A stretch of DNA of 64,000 nt, taken from Clostridium frigidicarnis (lineage in GTDB: Bacteria; Bacillota; Clostridia; Clostridiales; Clostridiaceae). Below are positions 44,718 to 54,584 of the stretch, piece by piece. The notes beneath the pieces are model-generated. The model did no database searches and was not told the DNA's origin. It saw nothing but the letters and a program-made list of their open reading frames with translations. Each line of letters begins with the position of its first letter. Within the stretch, counting starts at the first letter, position 1. Where the stretch lies: the NCBI RefSeq assembly GCF_900111985.1, contig NZ_FOKI01000007.1:1-64000 (forward strand), written 5' to 3'. The position numbers were made by a program, and so were the translations under genes.

Positions 44718-46102
44718 ATTTTATATTCATCTATCTTATGATATAGAGTTCCTCTAGGTATATTCAATAGCTTAGCTGCTTTTGATTTATTATTTTTACT
44801 GATTTTTAAAGCCTTTTTTATATTCTCAGTTTCTAATTTCTTAATGGCTTTTGTTAAATCCAAAGGATATTCTTTAAAAGATTCGCTTTTTTTCGCTTGT
44901 GAAAGTATATACTCAGGTATAGAGTTTTTTTGTATCATTCCATTTTTGTTTGTAACAATAATGTGTTCTATAACATTCATTAGTTCTCTAATATTTCCTG
45001 GCCATTTATATTCATTTAAAATATTCAATACGTCTCTCTGGGTTCCTATTATTTTTTTGGAATTTCTCGTTGAAAATTCTTTAATAAAATAATCTATAAA
45101 TATTGGAATATCCTCTTTTCGCTCTCGTAATGAAGGAAGATTAATCTCAACTACATTGAGTCTATAATATAAGTCCTCTCTAAATTTGCTTTCCCTCACC
45201 ATTTCTTGCAAACATTTATTTGTTGCTGCCAACACTCTCAAATCTAATTTAATATTTTTTTCTCCACCTAATCTTACAATTTCTCTTTCCTGTAAAACTC
45301 TAAGTAATTTTGCTTGCATATGTAAGGGCATGTCTCCTATTTCATCAAGAAATATAGTTCCTTCATCAGCCAATTCAAATATACCCATTTTCCCCTTTTT
45401 ATTGGCTCCAGTGAAAGCTCCTGCACAATATCCGAAAAACTCACTTTCAAAAAGTTCTGAAGGAATTGCACTACAATTCACCGGAACAAACAGACCTTTT
45501 CTTCCACTTAATTCATGAATTCCTCTTGCAAAAACTTCTTTTCCAGTTCCACTTTCCCCTGTGATCATGACGCTAGCATGTGTTGGTGCAATCTGCCTTG
45601 CCATGTCAATTTTTTTTACAATATTAGGACTCTTTCCAATTATGTTTCCGAAAACACCAGAAATCTTTTTAACTTCATTTTCCAGAAAAATTAGTTTTGA
45701 ATTTGCATTTTCTAGTTCAAAGTAAAGTTTGATAAGCTCTGCAAAATCTCTATCTGTAGAAACTGCCCCTTTAAAAACCTTCTCTATGTATAAAGGCATT
45801 GAATTTGCCAAAATATAAGAGTTTTCCCTAGGAGAATGATATTTATTTTCAACGGATACACCTGTTTTTCTAACATTATTTACAATTGCATCTGGAAAAA
45901 TATCCTCTATATTTTCACCTATAATATCTTTATAAGCTATATTATATAATTTTTCTGCACCTTTGTTCCAAACAATTACAATGCCATTTTCGTCTATAAC
46001 ACAAACAGCTTCATAGATACAATCAACAATAGATTTTAATATCCTATAGTCTATATTGTGAAATCCTTCTCCAATACATAATTGTTTTTGCCTCGCATCC
46101 AT
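44702..46102 (-). CDS. prdR: Sigma-54-dependent transcriptional activator of the prd operon (PrdR-type)
   Basis: 466 residues from the ATG at 46102 (AAGGAGG upstream); a 29-residue longer frame has no ribosome binding site. An N-terminal PAS domain (about 18-125; IYEAVCVIDENGIVIVWNKGAE). A central AAA+ domain has Walker A GESGTGKE, the sigma-54-contacting GAFTGA, and LDEIGDMPL. A C-terminal Fis-type helix-turn-helix (NKSKAAKLLNIPRGTLYHKI) ends it. It should drive the adjacent sigma-54 promoter in response to a ligand bound by the PAS domain, by analogy D-proline. Confidence 0.9.
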   Translation of the reverse strand: MDARQKQLCIGEGFHNIDYRILKSIVDCIYEAVCVIDENGIVIVWNKGAEKLYNIAYKDIIGENIEDIFPDAIVNNVRKTGVSVENKYHSPRENSYILANSMPLYIEKVFKGAVSTDRDFAELIKLYFELENANSKLIFLENEVKKISGVFGNIIGKSPNIVKKIDMARQIAPTHASVMITGESGTGKEVFARGIHELSGRKGLFVPVNCSAIPSELFESEFFGYCAGAFTGANKKGKMGIFELADEGTIFLDEIGDMPLHMQAKLLRVLQEREIVRLGGEKNIKLDLRVLAATNKCLQEMVRESKFREDLYYRLNVVEINLPSLRERKEDIPIFIDYFIKEFSTRNSKKIIGTQRDVLNILNEYKWPGNIRELMNVIEHIIVTNKNGMIQKNSIPEYILSQAKKSESFKEYPLDLTKAIKKLETENIKKALKISKNNKSKAAKLLNIPRGTLYHKIDEYKIKCPK

Positions 46103-46160
46103 ATTTTCCTCCTTATTCTTGTAAACATTGTTAAAAAAAAATACGTTCCTATATTTATTT

Positions 46161-46189
46161 ATATTACTGTAAATGTAAATAAATTTCAA
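46161..46189 (-). promoter_or_regulatory. Predicted prdR promoter
   Basis: Minus strand TTGAAA (46184-46189), a 17-bp spacer, TAATAT (46161-46166); a sigma-A type promoter, about 60 bp before the ATG. Confidence 0.55.
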
Positions 46190-46285
46190 TTAAAGTACTA
46201 TTGTTTTTTCTTATACTCCAAAGGTTACCAATCAGTATGGTTTAATATAAGAATTTTTGTTGAATATAAAAAACAAACTTTAAAC

Positions 46286-46326
46286 AAAAAAGATGACTAA
46301 TGCTTCTCTGCAATAATCATCTTTTT
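46286..46326 (-). terminator. Terminator of the rbs operon
   Basis: AAAAAGATGA (46286-46296) pairs with TCATCTTTTT (46317-46326), with T residues beyond on the minus strand; 140 bp after the rbsR stop. Confidence 0.7.
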
Positions 46327-46465
46327 CATATAAGTTATTCTGCACTTGTAAAAAACTTAATTCATTACGTATTTTGAATGACCTAACATACATGAAAAAT
46401 AAATCTACTTACACTTTTATATCTCTAACTTATATTTAGAATAACAACTATAAAACTTTATAAAA

Positions 46466-47467
46466 CTATTTCTTTACCGTTTTTCTTTCCACTAAATATG
46501 GAGTTAAATTGATTATTAAGTCCTCATCAATTTCATCTTTTATTGATTTCATTAATAACTCAAAAGCTTTTTCTCCCATATTATATATAGGCTGAGCTAT
46601 TGTTGTTAATTCAGGTTCTATAAAAGAACTTATTCCTATATTGTCATATCCTAATATACTTATATCTTCTGGTATTTTGTATCCGTTTCTCAATAAGTAT
46701 TTCATTCCACCAATAGCCATAACATCACTACTATAAAAAATTGCATCTATGTTTATTTTTTTATTAATCAAGCTATCTGTAGCTTCTATTCCGCCTTCCA
46801 TAGAAAAATTCTCTGTTTCTATAAGATCTTTGTTGAAAATTTCATACTTTTTAGCTATTTCCTTAAAATATTCTAATCTTGTATTAGAGATACCCTTTTG
46901 GTTTCCAGCTACAAAAGCTATATTTTTATGTCCTTTTTTTATTAAGTACTCTACTCCTAGCTTAATTCCATTCTCATTATCACAAAATACTCCATTTATG
47001 CCATCTTTGCCATACACCATTCTATCTGCAAGAACAAATGGCACTTTATTACTTTTTAAAAGTTCTATTCCTTTATTATTTTCTCCACTTGGGACCATTA
47101 TAACCCCGTCTACTAATTTACTTATCAATAAGGTTATATACTCTTGTTCCTTTTTACCACTATTAAAGCTATTACATAATATCATACTATATCCATACTT
47201 TTCTGCTTCTATTTCTATTGCTTTTGCCATTTCTGAAAAGAATGGATTTTGTATATCTGGGATTATAAAACCTATGGTATAACTTTTCTTAGTACTTAAG
47301 CTTCTTGCCAAAGAGTTTGGTATATAGTTTAAGTCTTGTGCTGCTTTGAATATTTTACTTTTTGTTTCATCTGAAACATTTATAGGTTTACTGTTTAAAA
47401 CCATTGATACTGTTGTTTTTGATAAATTTACTGCTTTAGCTATATCTAATAATGTTACCTTACCCAT
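46466..47467 (-). CDS. rbsR: LacI-family ribose operon repressor
   Basis: 333 residues. A LacI helix-turn-helix, TLLDIAKAVNLSKTTVSMVL (4-23), with the hinge LNYIPNSLARSLSTKKS. The periplasmic-binding-protein-like sensor domain follows (IGFIIPDIQNPFFSEMAKAIE). Located last in the rbs operon, it should bind the CGGTTTA palindrome in the rbsK promoter and release it with ribose or a phosphorylated derivative. Confidence 0.92.
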   Translation of the reverse strand: MGKVTLLDIAKAVNLSKTTVSMVLNSKPINVSDETKSKIFKAAQDLNYIPNSLARSLSTKKSYTIGFIIPDIQNPFFSEMAKAIEIEAEKYGYSMILCNSFNSGKKEQEYITLLISKLVDGVIMVPSGENNKGIELLKSNKVPFVLADRMVYGKDGINGVFCDNENGIKLGVEYLIKKGHKNIAFVAGNQKGISNTRLEYFKEIAKKYEIFNKDLIETENFSMEGGIEATDSLINKKINIDAIFYSSDVMAIGGMKYLLRNGYKIPEDISILGYDNIGISSFIEPELTTIAQPIYNMGEKAFELLMKSIKDEIDEDLIINLTPYLVERKTVKK

Positions 47468-47531
47468 TTAGTGCACCTCTCAATTAATACTACTAAAGTA
47501 ATATTACCATAGATTACTACTATACTTAACC

Positions 47532-48437
47532 TTATCTACTTATTATCTTTAAGTCTGCAGCTATTTCTTTTTCTACTGTTTCACCATTATATATTTTCTC
47601 TGCTAATCCAACTCCTAATTCTCCAATTAAATCTGGTTGTTGTGCTACAGTTGCTTTCATCTCACCTTTTTCTACAGCTTCTATTGCATCAGCATTTCCA
47701 TCAAAACCTATTACTATTGCGTTTATGTTGCTAGTTTTTATAGCTTTTGCTGCTCCAAGTGCCATTTCATCATTATGAGCAAATACCACCTGTATATCTG
47801 AATTACCTTGTATTATATTTTCTGTAACCTGTAAACCCTTTTGTCTATCAAAATCAGCTGCTTGACTTGATATAAATTTTATATTTTCTTTTCCATCTAA
47901 TATGCTATGAAATCCTGCACCTCTATCTCTTGTAGCTGAAGCCCCTGGTATCCCTTGTAACTCAACTACATTTATTTTTCCTTCACCACTTAATTGTTCT
48001 AAAACAAATTCTCCTGCCATAGCTCCACCTTTTATATTATCTGAAGATATATGGCTTGTTATTTCTCCTCCATTAGCTTGTCTATCTAATGTGATTACTG
48101 GTACACTTTTCTTATTTGCTACTTCTATTGATTTAACCACCGCATCACTATCCGTTGGATTAATTAATAATGCTACAACCCCTAATTGTATCAAATCTTC
48201 TACATTCGCCCTCTCTTTTGCAGGATCATCTTGAGAATCTAAAACTATTAATTCATACCCTAATTGCTTTGCCTTCTCCTCTGCTCCATTTTTCATACTT
48301 ACAAAGAATGGATTATTTAAAGTAGATACAACCATACCTATCTTTTTATCTTTATTTATTTTTGAGCACCCTACAAATGAACCCAGGGTAATAAGGGTTA
48401 CCAAACCCATTGCTAATATCTTTTTACTAAATTTCAT
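47532..48437 (-). CDS. rbsB: Ribose ABC transporter substrate-binding lipoprotein
   Basis: 301 residues. A lipoprotein signal with lipobox SFVGC (Cys24) anchors it outside the membrane. Type-I periplasmic sugar-binding fold: VVSTLNNPFFVSMKNGAEEKAKQLGY, then VITLDRQANGGEITSHI and VFAHNDEMALGAAKAI, all typical of RbsB. It captures D-ribose for RbsAC. It lies 75 bp after rbsC. Confidence 0.94.
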   Translation of the reverse strand: MKFSKKILAMGLVTLITLGSFVGCSKINKDKKIGMVVSTLNNPFFVSMKNGAEEKAKQLGYELIVLDSQDDPAKERANVEDLIQLGVVALLINPTDSDAVVKSIEVANKKSVPVITLDRQANGGEITSHISSDNIKGGAMAGEFVLEQLSGEGKINVVELQGIPGASATRDRGAGFHSILDGKENIKFISSQAADFDRQKGLQVTENIIQGNSDIQVVFAHNDEMALGAAKAIKTSNINAIVIGFDGNADAIEAVEKGEMKATVAQQPDLIGELGVGLAEKIYNGETVEKEIAADLKIISR

Positions 48438-48512
48438 GATATTGCCTCCCTATAAGTAATTCTGTGAATTATCACGCTAATTTTTCATCTAAACTTACTG
48501 ATTCTAAAACTC

Positions 48513-49448
48513 TTATTTCTTATTTCTTTTCTTATCTAATAATACTGCTATTAATATAACTAAACCCTTTACAATTGATTGATAGAATGGTGATACATTC
48601 ATTAAGTTTAGTCCGTTATTTAACACTCCTATAATAAGAGCACCTATTATTGTTCCTGTTATTCTACCTTCTCCACCTGCTAATGAGGTTCCACCAATAA
48701 CTACTGCTGCTATAGCATCTAGTTCAAATCCTGTTCCTGCATTTGGTGAAGCTGATCCTATTCTACTTGTAATAATAACTCCTGCCACTGATGCGGAAAA
48801 ACCTGAAATTACATATGCTAGTGTTTTTATTTTAGTTGTATTTATACCTGATAATCTTGCTGAATCTTCATTTCCACCTAATGCATATAGATATCTTCCA
48901 AATCTAGTTTGAGATAATGCATATGCACCTATTAAGAAAACTATTATAGTTATTATAACTGGGATTGGCATAAATCCTATTTTTCCATTACCTATTTTTA
49001 CAAATTCTTCTGGTAATTTTGATATGGGTGTTCCATTGGTAAATACTAATGTTACTCCTCTAAAGATTGTCATTGTGGCTAATGTTGCTATAAAAGCTTG
49101 TAATTTTCCCTTCGATATTAAAAGACCATTAATTAAACCTATTCCTATTCCAACAAGTGCTGATACTATAACTGCTAATGTTATATTTCCTGTTGACTTA
49201 ACTATAGATGCTCCCAGAGCTCCACTTATTGCCAAAGTCGAACCTACTGATAAATCTATTCCACCAGTTAATATAACAAATGTCATTCCAACTGCAATTA
49301 TTGCATTAACAGATACCTGTGTAAAAACATTTGTTATATTTGATAGTGTTAAAAACTTAGGTGCTACAATCGTTATCACTAGGCATAATAAAACCAATCC
49401 TATAAGAGATTTATATTTATCTAAGTTTTGATTAACTTTTACTTTCAT
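48513..49448 (-). CDS. rbsC: Ribose ABC transporter permease
   Basis: 311 residues, eight to ten membrane helices. The BPD_transp_2 family signatures are clear: GMTFVILTGGIDLSVGSTLA near residue 55-74 and ELDAIAAVVIGGTSLAGGEGRI near 242-263. It forms the membrane channel with RbsA as ATPase and RbsB as binding protein. Confidence 0.95.
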   Translation of the reverse strand: MKVKVNQNLDKYKSLIGLVLLCLVITIVAPKFLTLSNITNVFTQVSVNAIIAVGMTFVILTGGIDLSVGSTLAISGALGASIVKSTGNITLAVIVSALVGIGIGLINGLLISKGKLQAFIATLATMTIFRGVTLVFTNGTPISKLPEEFVKIGNGKIGFMPIPVIITIIVFLIGAYALSQTRFGRYLYALGGNEDSARLSGINTTKIKTLAYVISGFSASVAGVIITSRIGSASPNAGTGFELDAIAAVVIGGTSLAGGEGRITGTIIGALIIGVLNNGLNLMNVSPFYQSIVKGLVILIAVLLDKKRNKK

Positions 49449-49470
49449 TTTAAATTCCCTCCTATACTGA

Positions 49471-50967
49471 TTATGCTAAAGCTAATTTCATAATATTTTC
49501 TTGAGATGCTTCTTTTCTTGATAATTCTCCTGATATCTTTCCTTCACTCATAACTAATATCCTATCACTAATTCCTAATACTTCTGGTAAATCTGAGGAT
49601 ATCATTACTATTGCTTTACCCATTGATTTAAGCTCATTTAATAAGTCATATATCTCTTTCTTAGCTCCTACATCTATACCTCTAGTGGGCTCATCTATTA
49701 TTAAAACTTCTGGTGATAACATTAGCCATTTAGCTAATATTACTTTCTGTTGATTTCCGCCACTTAGATTCTTTATTAACTGTTCTCTATTTGGAGTTTT
49801 AATATTTATCTTATTAATATAATAATCTATATCCTGATTTTCCTTATTTCTATCTATCTTTCTTAAAGAATTTTGGTATTTTTTAAGATTACAAAGAGAC
49901 ATATTTTCTCCTACTGATAATCCTAATACACATCCTTCTTTTTTTCTGTCCTCTGATAAATAGCAAATTCCTTGACTTATAGCATCTTCGATATTTTTAA
50001 TATTTACTTCTTTTCCATTAATCTTTATTGATCCTGAAGTTTTCTTATATTCTCCGAAGACTGTTTTTGCAAGTTCTGTTCTCCCTGCTCCCATAAGACC
50101 TGCAATTCCGAGAATTTCTCCTTTTCTTACTTCAAAGCTAGCATTATTAACCCCTTCATTACAGCTTAAATTTGAAACTTCTAAAAGCTTATCCCCTTTT
50201 TTAGCTTCTTTATAAGGGAATTGTTCTTCTATTTTTCTTCCCACCATCATAGAAATTAATTTATCATTATCTATATCCTTTATTAAGGCATTTCCTGCAT
50301 ACTTACCATCTCTTAAAACTTCAACCCTATCACATATTGTAAAAATTTCTTCCATTCTATGAGATATATATATTATTGCAATTCCCTTTTTCTTTAGGTT
50401 TTCTATAACTTTAAAAAGATTTGTTGTCTCTATATCTGTTAATGCTGTAGTAGGCTCATCCATTATTATGATTCTCGCATTCTTTGTTAATGCTTTTGCT
50501 ATCTCGATCATTTGTTTTTCCCCAACATTTATGTTAGCTACTAACTCATTAGGATCAAGATTGCAACCTATTTGCTCTAAAAACATTTTACTTCTTTCTA
50601 TCTGTTCCTTCTTATTTATCCTTCTGGAAAACTTACAGCATTTCTCATTTCCTAAAAACAAATTTTCTGCTACTGTAAGATTATTTAATGTACTTAACTC
50701 TTGATGAATTATTGTAACCCCATACTCTTCAGCTGATTTTATTCCTTTTATATGAGCTTCTTTTCCTTCTATAAATATTTTTCCCTCATCCTTTTGATAA
50801 ACTCCACTAAGTATTTTCATTAAGGTTGATTTACCAGCTCCATTTTCTCCCATCAAAGCTGTTACTTCCCCACCATATGCTTCTATGTTAACTTTATCTA
50901 AAGCTTTAACTCCAGGGAAAATTTTCGATACATTCTCCATTTTAAGCATTGGTTTCTTACCATTCAT
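49471..50967 (-). CDS. rbsA: Ribose ABC transporter ATP-binding protein (two NBDs)
   Basis: 498 residues, the tandem-NBD layout of sugar importers. The first half has Walker [10 protein letters not shown], signature-like [15 protein letters not shown] and Walker [11 protein letters not shown]. The second half has a degenerate Walker A (GLMGAGRTE), signature [15 protein letters not shown] and [11 protein letters not shown]. It powers ribose import. It lies 22 bp upstream of rbsC. Confidence 0.95.
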   Translation of the reverse strand: MNGKKPMLKMENVSKIFPGVKALDKVNIEAYGGEVTALMGENGAGKSTLMKILSGVYQKDEGKIFIEGKEAHIKGIKSAEEYGVTIIHQELSTLNNLTVAENLFLGNEKCCKFSRRINKKEQIERSKMFLEQIGCNLDPNELVANINVGEKQMIEIAKALTKNARIIIMDEPTTALTDIETTNLFKVIENLKKKGIAIIYISHRMEEIFTICDRVEVLRDGKYAGNALIKDIDNDKLISMMVGRKIEEQFPYKEAKKGDKLLEVSNLSCNEGVNNASFEVRKGEILGIAGLMGAGRTELAKTVFGEYKKTSGSIKINGKEVNIKNIEDAISQGICYLSEDRKKEGCVLGLSVGENMSLCNLKKYQNSLRKIDRNKENQDIDYYINKINIKTPNREQLIKNLSGGNQQKVILAKWLMLSPEVLIIDEPTRGIDVGAKKEIYDLLNELKSMGKAIVMISSDLPEVLGISDRILVMSEGKISGELSRKEASQENIMKLALA

Positions 50968-50986
50968 TTTTAAAGCCTCCTTTTAA

Positions 50987-51382
50987 TTAAAATACAACTC
51001 CTGCTTTTAAAATTATATTTGCATAAGGTGTTTGTTCACCTGTTCTTACTACGGCTTTACATTGCTTTAAATTTTTCTTTAATTCTTCATGAGAAATAAA
51101 TGTTATCTTAACTTGTCCTATAATTTCTTTTATTTCTTCATATAATTTAGGACTTATATCCCTAGTTTCAGTTGCTATAAGCACCTCTTCTATTTGTAGT
51201 TCTTTAAGCGTTACCCTTAATGTGTCTATAAATGTTGGTACTCCCTTCATTAATGCTATATCTATTCTTTCTGTTTCATTTGGGATTGGCAATCCACAAT
51301 CCCCTATTGCTAACATGTCAGTGTGGCCCATTTTTGAAATTACAGATCCTATATTGCTATTTAATAATGTAGTTTTTCTCAT
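50987..51382 (-). CDS. rbsD: D-ribose pyranase
   Basis: 131 residues. It starts [34 protein letters not shown], the RbsD signature with the catalytic His20 and Asp28. The end [18 protein letters not shown] is also typical. It interconverts beta-pyran and furan forms of ribose so that RbsK gets its substrate. It starts 5 bp after rbsK. Confidence 0.95.
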   Translation of the reverse strand: MRKTTLLNSNIGSVISKMGHTDMLAIGDCGLPIPNETERIDIALMKGVPTFIDTLRVTLKELQIEEVLIATETRDISPKLYEEIKEIIGQVKITFISHEELKKNLKQCKAVVRTGEQTPYANIILKAGVVF

Positions 51383-51387
51383 AACAC

Positions 51388-52317
51388 TTATTCCTCTCCG
51401 TAAACATCTATTATTTCTTTTAAATATGGTATTGATGGTTGAGCGCCTTTTCTTTGAACTGATATTGATGATACCTTGTTTCCAAAAGTAACAGCATCTA
51501 TTAGAGTATTCTTATTTATATTTTCAACATTTAATCTTGAGCTTAACCCTCCAATAAAACTATCTCCTGCTGCTGTAGTATCTATTGCATTTACCTTATA
51601 AGCCGAAACTAATTCACAGAAATCTTTTCCTATTATTGCTGCTCCTTTAGAACCTAAAGTTATTACTACAAATTTTACTCCTTTTTCTAAAAAGTCTCTT
51701 CCTGCTTTTTCAGCATCTTCAATGCTCTCTACCTTAATTCCTGTTAAAACCTCTGCTTCTGTTTCATTTGGAACTATTATATCTGTTACCCTTAAAAGAT
51801 CTAAGCTTATCTTTTTAGCTGGTGCTGGGTTTAGAATTGTTATTTTTCCTAACTCCTTGGCTTTTTTAAAAGCTTTTAATGTCATTTCTTCAGGAGTCTC
51901 AAATTGTGATATTAATATGTCATTGTTTTTTATTGTCTCAACTGATTTATCTATATCTTCTTCATTAATTGTCATATTCGAGCCTGAAACAACAACTATT
52001 GAATTATTACCATTTTTGTTTACCATAATAATAGCCATTCCTGTTGCTTCTTTTTCATCCTCAAAAACAAATTTTACATCTATATCATCTTTAATTAATT
52101 CACTTTTTAATATTTTACCATTATCATCTTGTCCAATTTTAGATATCATAGATACCTCTGCACCACTTCTTTTAGCTGCTACCGCTTGATTAGCACCTTT
52201 TCCTCCTGGTATCTTTTCAAAGGATTTTGATAAAATTGTTTCCCCAACTTGAGGTAAATTATCAATCTTTAAAACTAAATCCATATTCATACTTCCAAGT
52301 ATACAAACTTTATTCAT
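51388..52317 (-). CDS. rbsK: Ribokinase
   Basis: 309 residues, PfkB fold. [20 protein letters not shown] at the N-terminus, [13 protein letters not shown] near residue 38-50, and the catalytic-Asp motif [13 protein letters not shown] near 244-256. It phosphorylates ribose at O5 with ATP. First gene of the rbs operon. Confidence 0.95.
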   Translation of the reverse strand: MNKVCILGSMNMDLVLKIDNLPQVGETILSKSFEKIPGGKGANQAVAAKRSGAEVSMISKIGQDDNGKILKSELIKDDIDVKFVFEDEKEATGMAIIMVNKNGNNSIVVVSGSNMTINEEDIDKSVETIKNNDILISQFETPEEMTLKAFKKAKELGKITILNPAPAKKISLDLLRVTDIIVPNETEAEVLTGIKVESIEDAEKAGRDFLEKGVKFVVITLGSKGAAIIGKDFCELVSAYKVNAIDTTAAGDSFIGGLSSRLNVENINKNTLIDAVTFGNKVSSISVQRKGAQPSIPYLKEIIDVYGEE

Positions 52318-52340
52318 AAACTCATCTCCTTGTAGTGAAT

Positions 52341-52393
52341 CGGTTTACTAAACCGGTTAATTATATAATACACTGTCTGTAAACGTTATTCAA
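52341..52393 (-). promoter_or_regulatory. rbs operon promoter with LacI-type operator and cre-like site
   Basis: Minus strand -35 TTGAAT (52388-52393), a 17-bp spacer, -10 TATTAT (52365-52370). A perfect odd palindrome CGGTTTACTAAACCG (52341-52355) lies about 10-25 bp downstream of the -10 and is the likely RbsR operator. TGTAAACGTTATTC (52378-52391) resembles a cre site with two mismatches, so CcpA control is possible. Confidence 0.75.
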
Positions 52394-52671
52394 GTGTTTT
52401 TTATTTTTAATAATGATAATAAATAAGGAAAATCTATATGTTTCTTATTACATCAACTTTATTAGTTTTTTAGTTCATTAAATTATTTTTACACTGACAA
52501 AACTATATATCCTATATTTCTAAAATGTAATTTAATTTTTTGTTAGGTTCCTGAATAACTAATTTAATATAAATTTTTACAAGCTTCAATATAATTTATA
52601 CTTCTTTAAAACAAACTAATATATTCGAAATAATTATTTATTTTAAAATACAATATATTCCAAAAATAATC

Positions 52672-52700
52672 TTGACTTTTACATTATGCTATTTTATAAT
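52672..52700 (+). promoter_or_regulatory. Promoter of the RiPP-like cassette
   Basis: TTGACT (52672-52677), a 17-bp spacer, TATAAT (52695-52700). This near-consensus promoter points at the 26-codon peptide gene. The rest of 52394-52671 is AT-rich and featureless. Confidence 0.8.
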
Positions 52701-52757
52701 TTACATATATTGGTAATTGCCTTTATATTTATTACAATTATGAAAGGGGGAATAACA

Positions 52758-52838
52758 ATGAAATTATATGGTAAAAACAAAAAATCAAAAAAGGAATTAA
52801 TTCCAACATACATCTATTATGCAGGAGATTGCCTATAA
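52758..52838 (+). CDS. Candidate RiPP precursor peptide, 26 residues
   Basis: ATG at 52758 is preceded at ideal distance by AAAGGGGG, and the frame stops at 52836-52838. The N-terminal half is Lys-rich (MKLYGKNKKSKKELI), leader-like. The C-terminus PTYIYYAGDCL has three tyrosines and one cysteine, core-like. A near-consensus promoter lies 58 bp upstream, and a radical SAM/SPASM enzyme follows after a hairpin. Such an arrangement is the rule for peptides modified by radical SAM enzymes. I do not recognise the family. With a single Cys it differs from SCIFF and other Cys-rich precursors. Confidence 0.7.
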   Translation: MKLYGKNKKSKKELIPTYIYYAGDCL

Positions 52839-52859
52839 AACTTAAAATTTAATAACTGG

Positions 52860-52892
52860 AAAACACCTTAGTAATTATTACTTTGGTGTTTT
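52860..52892 (+). terminator. Attenuator hairpin between precursor and maturase
   Basis: AAAACACC pairs with GGTGTTTT and inside it AGTAAT with ATTACT, followed by TTCATTT. Placed 21 bp after the peptide stop, it should stop most transcripts so that the peptide is made in excess over the enzyme. Confidence 0.75.
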
Positions 52893-52940
52893 CATTTATT
52901 AAAACACTATTAAAGAATATTATTTTGGAGGTTTACCTTT

Positions 52941-54209
52941 GTGACAAATTTAAGTGATACTAATATTGTTTTTTCAGAATATGTAAAGTTTATAAAAAAT
53001 GATGACAATACAATTATTATTAATGGATTATCAGGTGTTTGGGGATTAATTGATGCTCCTATGTTAGATAAAGTTAATTATTGTATAGATAATAAACTTG
53101 CTCCTATCTCATACATAAATAGTCTTAAAGATGACTCTTCTAAAAAACAACTAACTGAAGTTTTTAAAGCATTGATAGATGAAGACATGCTAAAAAATTT
53201 AAATAATAAAGACTTTGAAATCTCTATTAAAAATGTTGAATTCAAATTAACAAACAAATGTAATTTAAATTGCATTCACTGTGCTGCTTCTTCAAAAATA
53301 AGTAATCCTGATATATTAAACACCCAACAAATACTATCAATTCTAGATAAAATATTTAAATTAAATATTGATGAATTACTTTTAACTGGTGGTGAACCTT
53401 TAATTAGAAAAGATATAAAAGAAATTCTTGGATATATCAAAAAAAATTTCAATGGCACAGTAAACTTAATAACAAATGGTACTTTACTTGATAAAGAAAT
53501 GGCCCATATCTTAAAGGAAAGTGTGCAAAGTGTTTCAATCAGCATTGATGGTTATGATGAATCCTCTACTGAATTTGTAAGAGGTAAAGGGGTTTATACT
53601 AAAATACTTCAAGCAGTAAACAACCTTAAAGAAGCTGGGTTTCATAAAGATACCATTCTTCTTAGTATGACATGTACCGATCAAAATTTTAATCATAGAG
53701 ATGATTTTGATAAACTATGTGAAAACTTGAATGTTACTGGCTTTGTGAGACAGTTTTCAGCGCTTGGTAGAGGCCTGGATAATTATAAAGATTTAGGATT
53801 AAAAGACTATCTTTTACTTACTCAAAATTCTAACACTGACTTGGAGACAATTAGAGAAAATATAGAATGTAAAATCTTTTGTAAAGCTGGGCTTGTTAAA
53901 CTTATGATTGATGACTTAGGAGATTTATATCCTTGCCTTATCTTAGATGACAAAAAATATAGATTAGGAAATATTCTCACTGAAAACTTTAACGATATAT
54001 TTAATTCAGAAAAATATGCTCACTTTATTAAATCCCAATTAAAGACAAGTGTTGTAGATAATTTATCCAAATGCAAAAACTGTAATGTGAGATATTTTTG
54101 TATGGATCGTTGTTTAGGCATGACTAACTCCTATTTTGACAATGATCACATCTGCGAAGAAAGATGCAAGCAAATAAAACCTTATTTAACTAAAGTTTTG
54201 TGGAGTTAA
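52941..54209 (+). CDS. Radical SAM/SPASM peptide-modifying enzyme
   Basis: 422 residues from a GTG with GGAGG ten bases upstream. An N-terminal region of about 95 residues could be a winged-helix peptide-recognition (RRE-like) domain. The SAM [4Fe-4S] motif is C107-x3-C111-x2-C114 in KCNLNCIHC, followed by LTGGEPLIR. The C-terminal SPASM region has nine cysteines (310, 314, 332, 378, 381, 387, 391, 405, 409), enough for two auxiliary clusters. Such enzymes install thioether or C-C crosslinks in peptides. The gene follows the 26-codon peptide gene after 102 bp. No transporter or protease gene adjoins. Confidence 0.88.
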   Translation: MTNLSDTNIVFSEYVKFIKNDDNTIIINGLSGVWGLIDAPMLDKVNYCIDNKLAPISYINSLKDDSSKKQLTEVFKALIDEDMLKNLNNKDFEISIKNVEFKLTNKCNLNCIHCAASSKISNPDILNTQQILSILDKIFKLNIDELLLTGGEPLIRKDIKEILGYIKKNFNGTVNLITNGTLLDKEMAHILKESVQSVSISIDGYDESSTEFVRGKGVYTKILQAVNNLKEAGFHKDTILLSMTCTDQNFNHRDDFDKLCENLNVTGFVRQFSALGRGLDNYKDLGLKDYLLLTQNSNTDLETIRENIECKIFCKAGLVKLMIDDLGDLYPCLILDDKKYRLGNILTENFNDIFNSEKYAHFIKSQLKTSVVDNLSKCKNCNVRYFCMDRCLGMTNSYFDNDHICEERCKQIKPYLTKVLWS

Positions 54210-54305
54210 TAAAATAGAGTTCATTTTATTGCAGCTAGGATTAATAGCCTAATTAATTTTAAAATCTAACTATATTAAAATTAATTTTTTCTTTTTAAAT
54301 TAATT

Positions 54306-54338
54306 AAAGGTAATAGCATAGATACTGCTATTACCTTT
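54306..54338 (+). terminator. Terminator of the RiPP-like cassette
   Basis: AAAGGTAATAGCA pairs with TGCTATTACCTTT, about 100 bp after the maturase stop. Nothing else is seen in 54210-54530. Confidence 0.8.
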
Positions 54339-54534
54339 AGTAATGTTTCTGAATTTAGACTTACATCAAAGACTATATAAAATTTTCTTCATAGCAATCT
54401 ACATCTTCTCTAGTATTTATTGCTAAAATATCATCCTGCCGTGAGTTTTATTTATGGATACGATTCTATAAATCCCGTTCTATATTCCATAACTTCTAAT
54501 TTACATCTATTTTTATTATTATAAAGTAAAAAAA

Positions 54535-54568
54535 TAAGCTATCTTAAAAATCATTTTAAGATAGCTTA
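54535..54568 (-). terminator. Terminator of the zinc-ribbon gene
   Basis: TAAGCTATCTTAAAA pairs with TTTTAAGATAGCTTA; on the minus strand it is followed by TTTTTTTAC, 17 bp after the stop codon. Confidence 0.85.
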
Positions 54569-54584
54569 TTTATGAAAATATTAA

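Noticed and set aside
46749-47282. 177-residue plus-strand ORF opposite rbsR
   Set aside because: Shadow frame of a well-supported LacI-family gene.
49024-49431. 135-residue plus-strand ORF opposite rbsC
   Set aside because: It is an antisense shadow of a membrane protein; no motif or start signal.
52758-52838. Assigning the peptide to known families such as SCIFF, Clo7bot-like Cys-rich peptides or AgrD autoinducers
   Set aside because: It has one cysteine and is too short for SCIFF or Cys-rich families, and there is no AgrB-type protease beside it.
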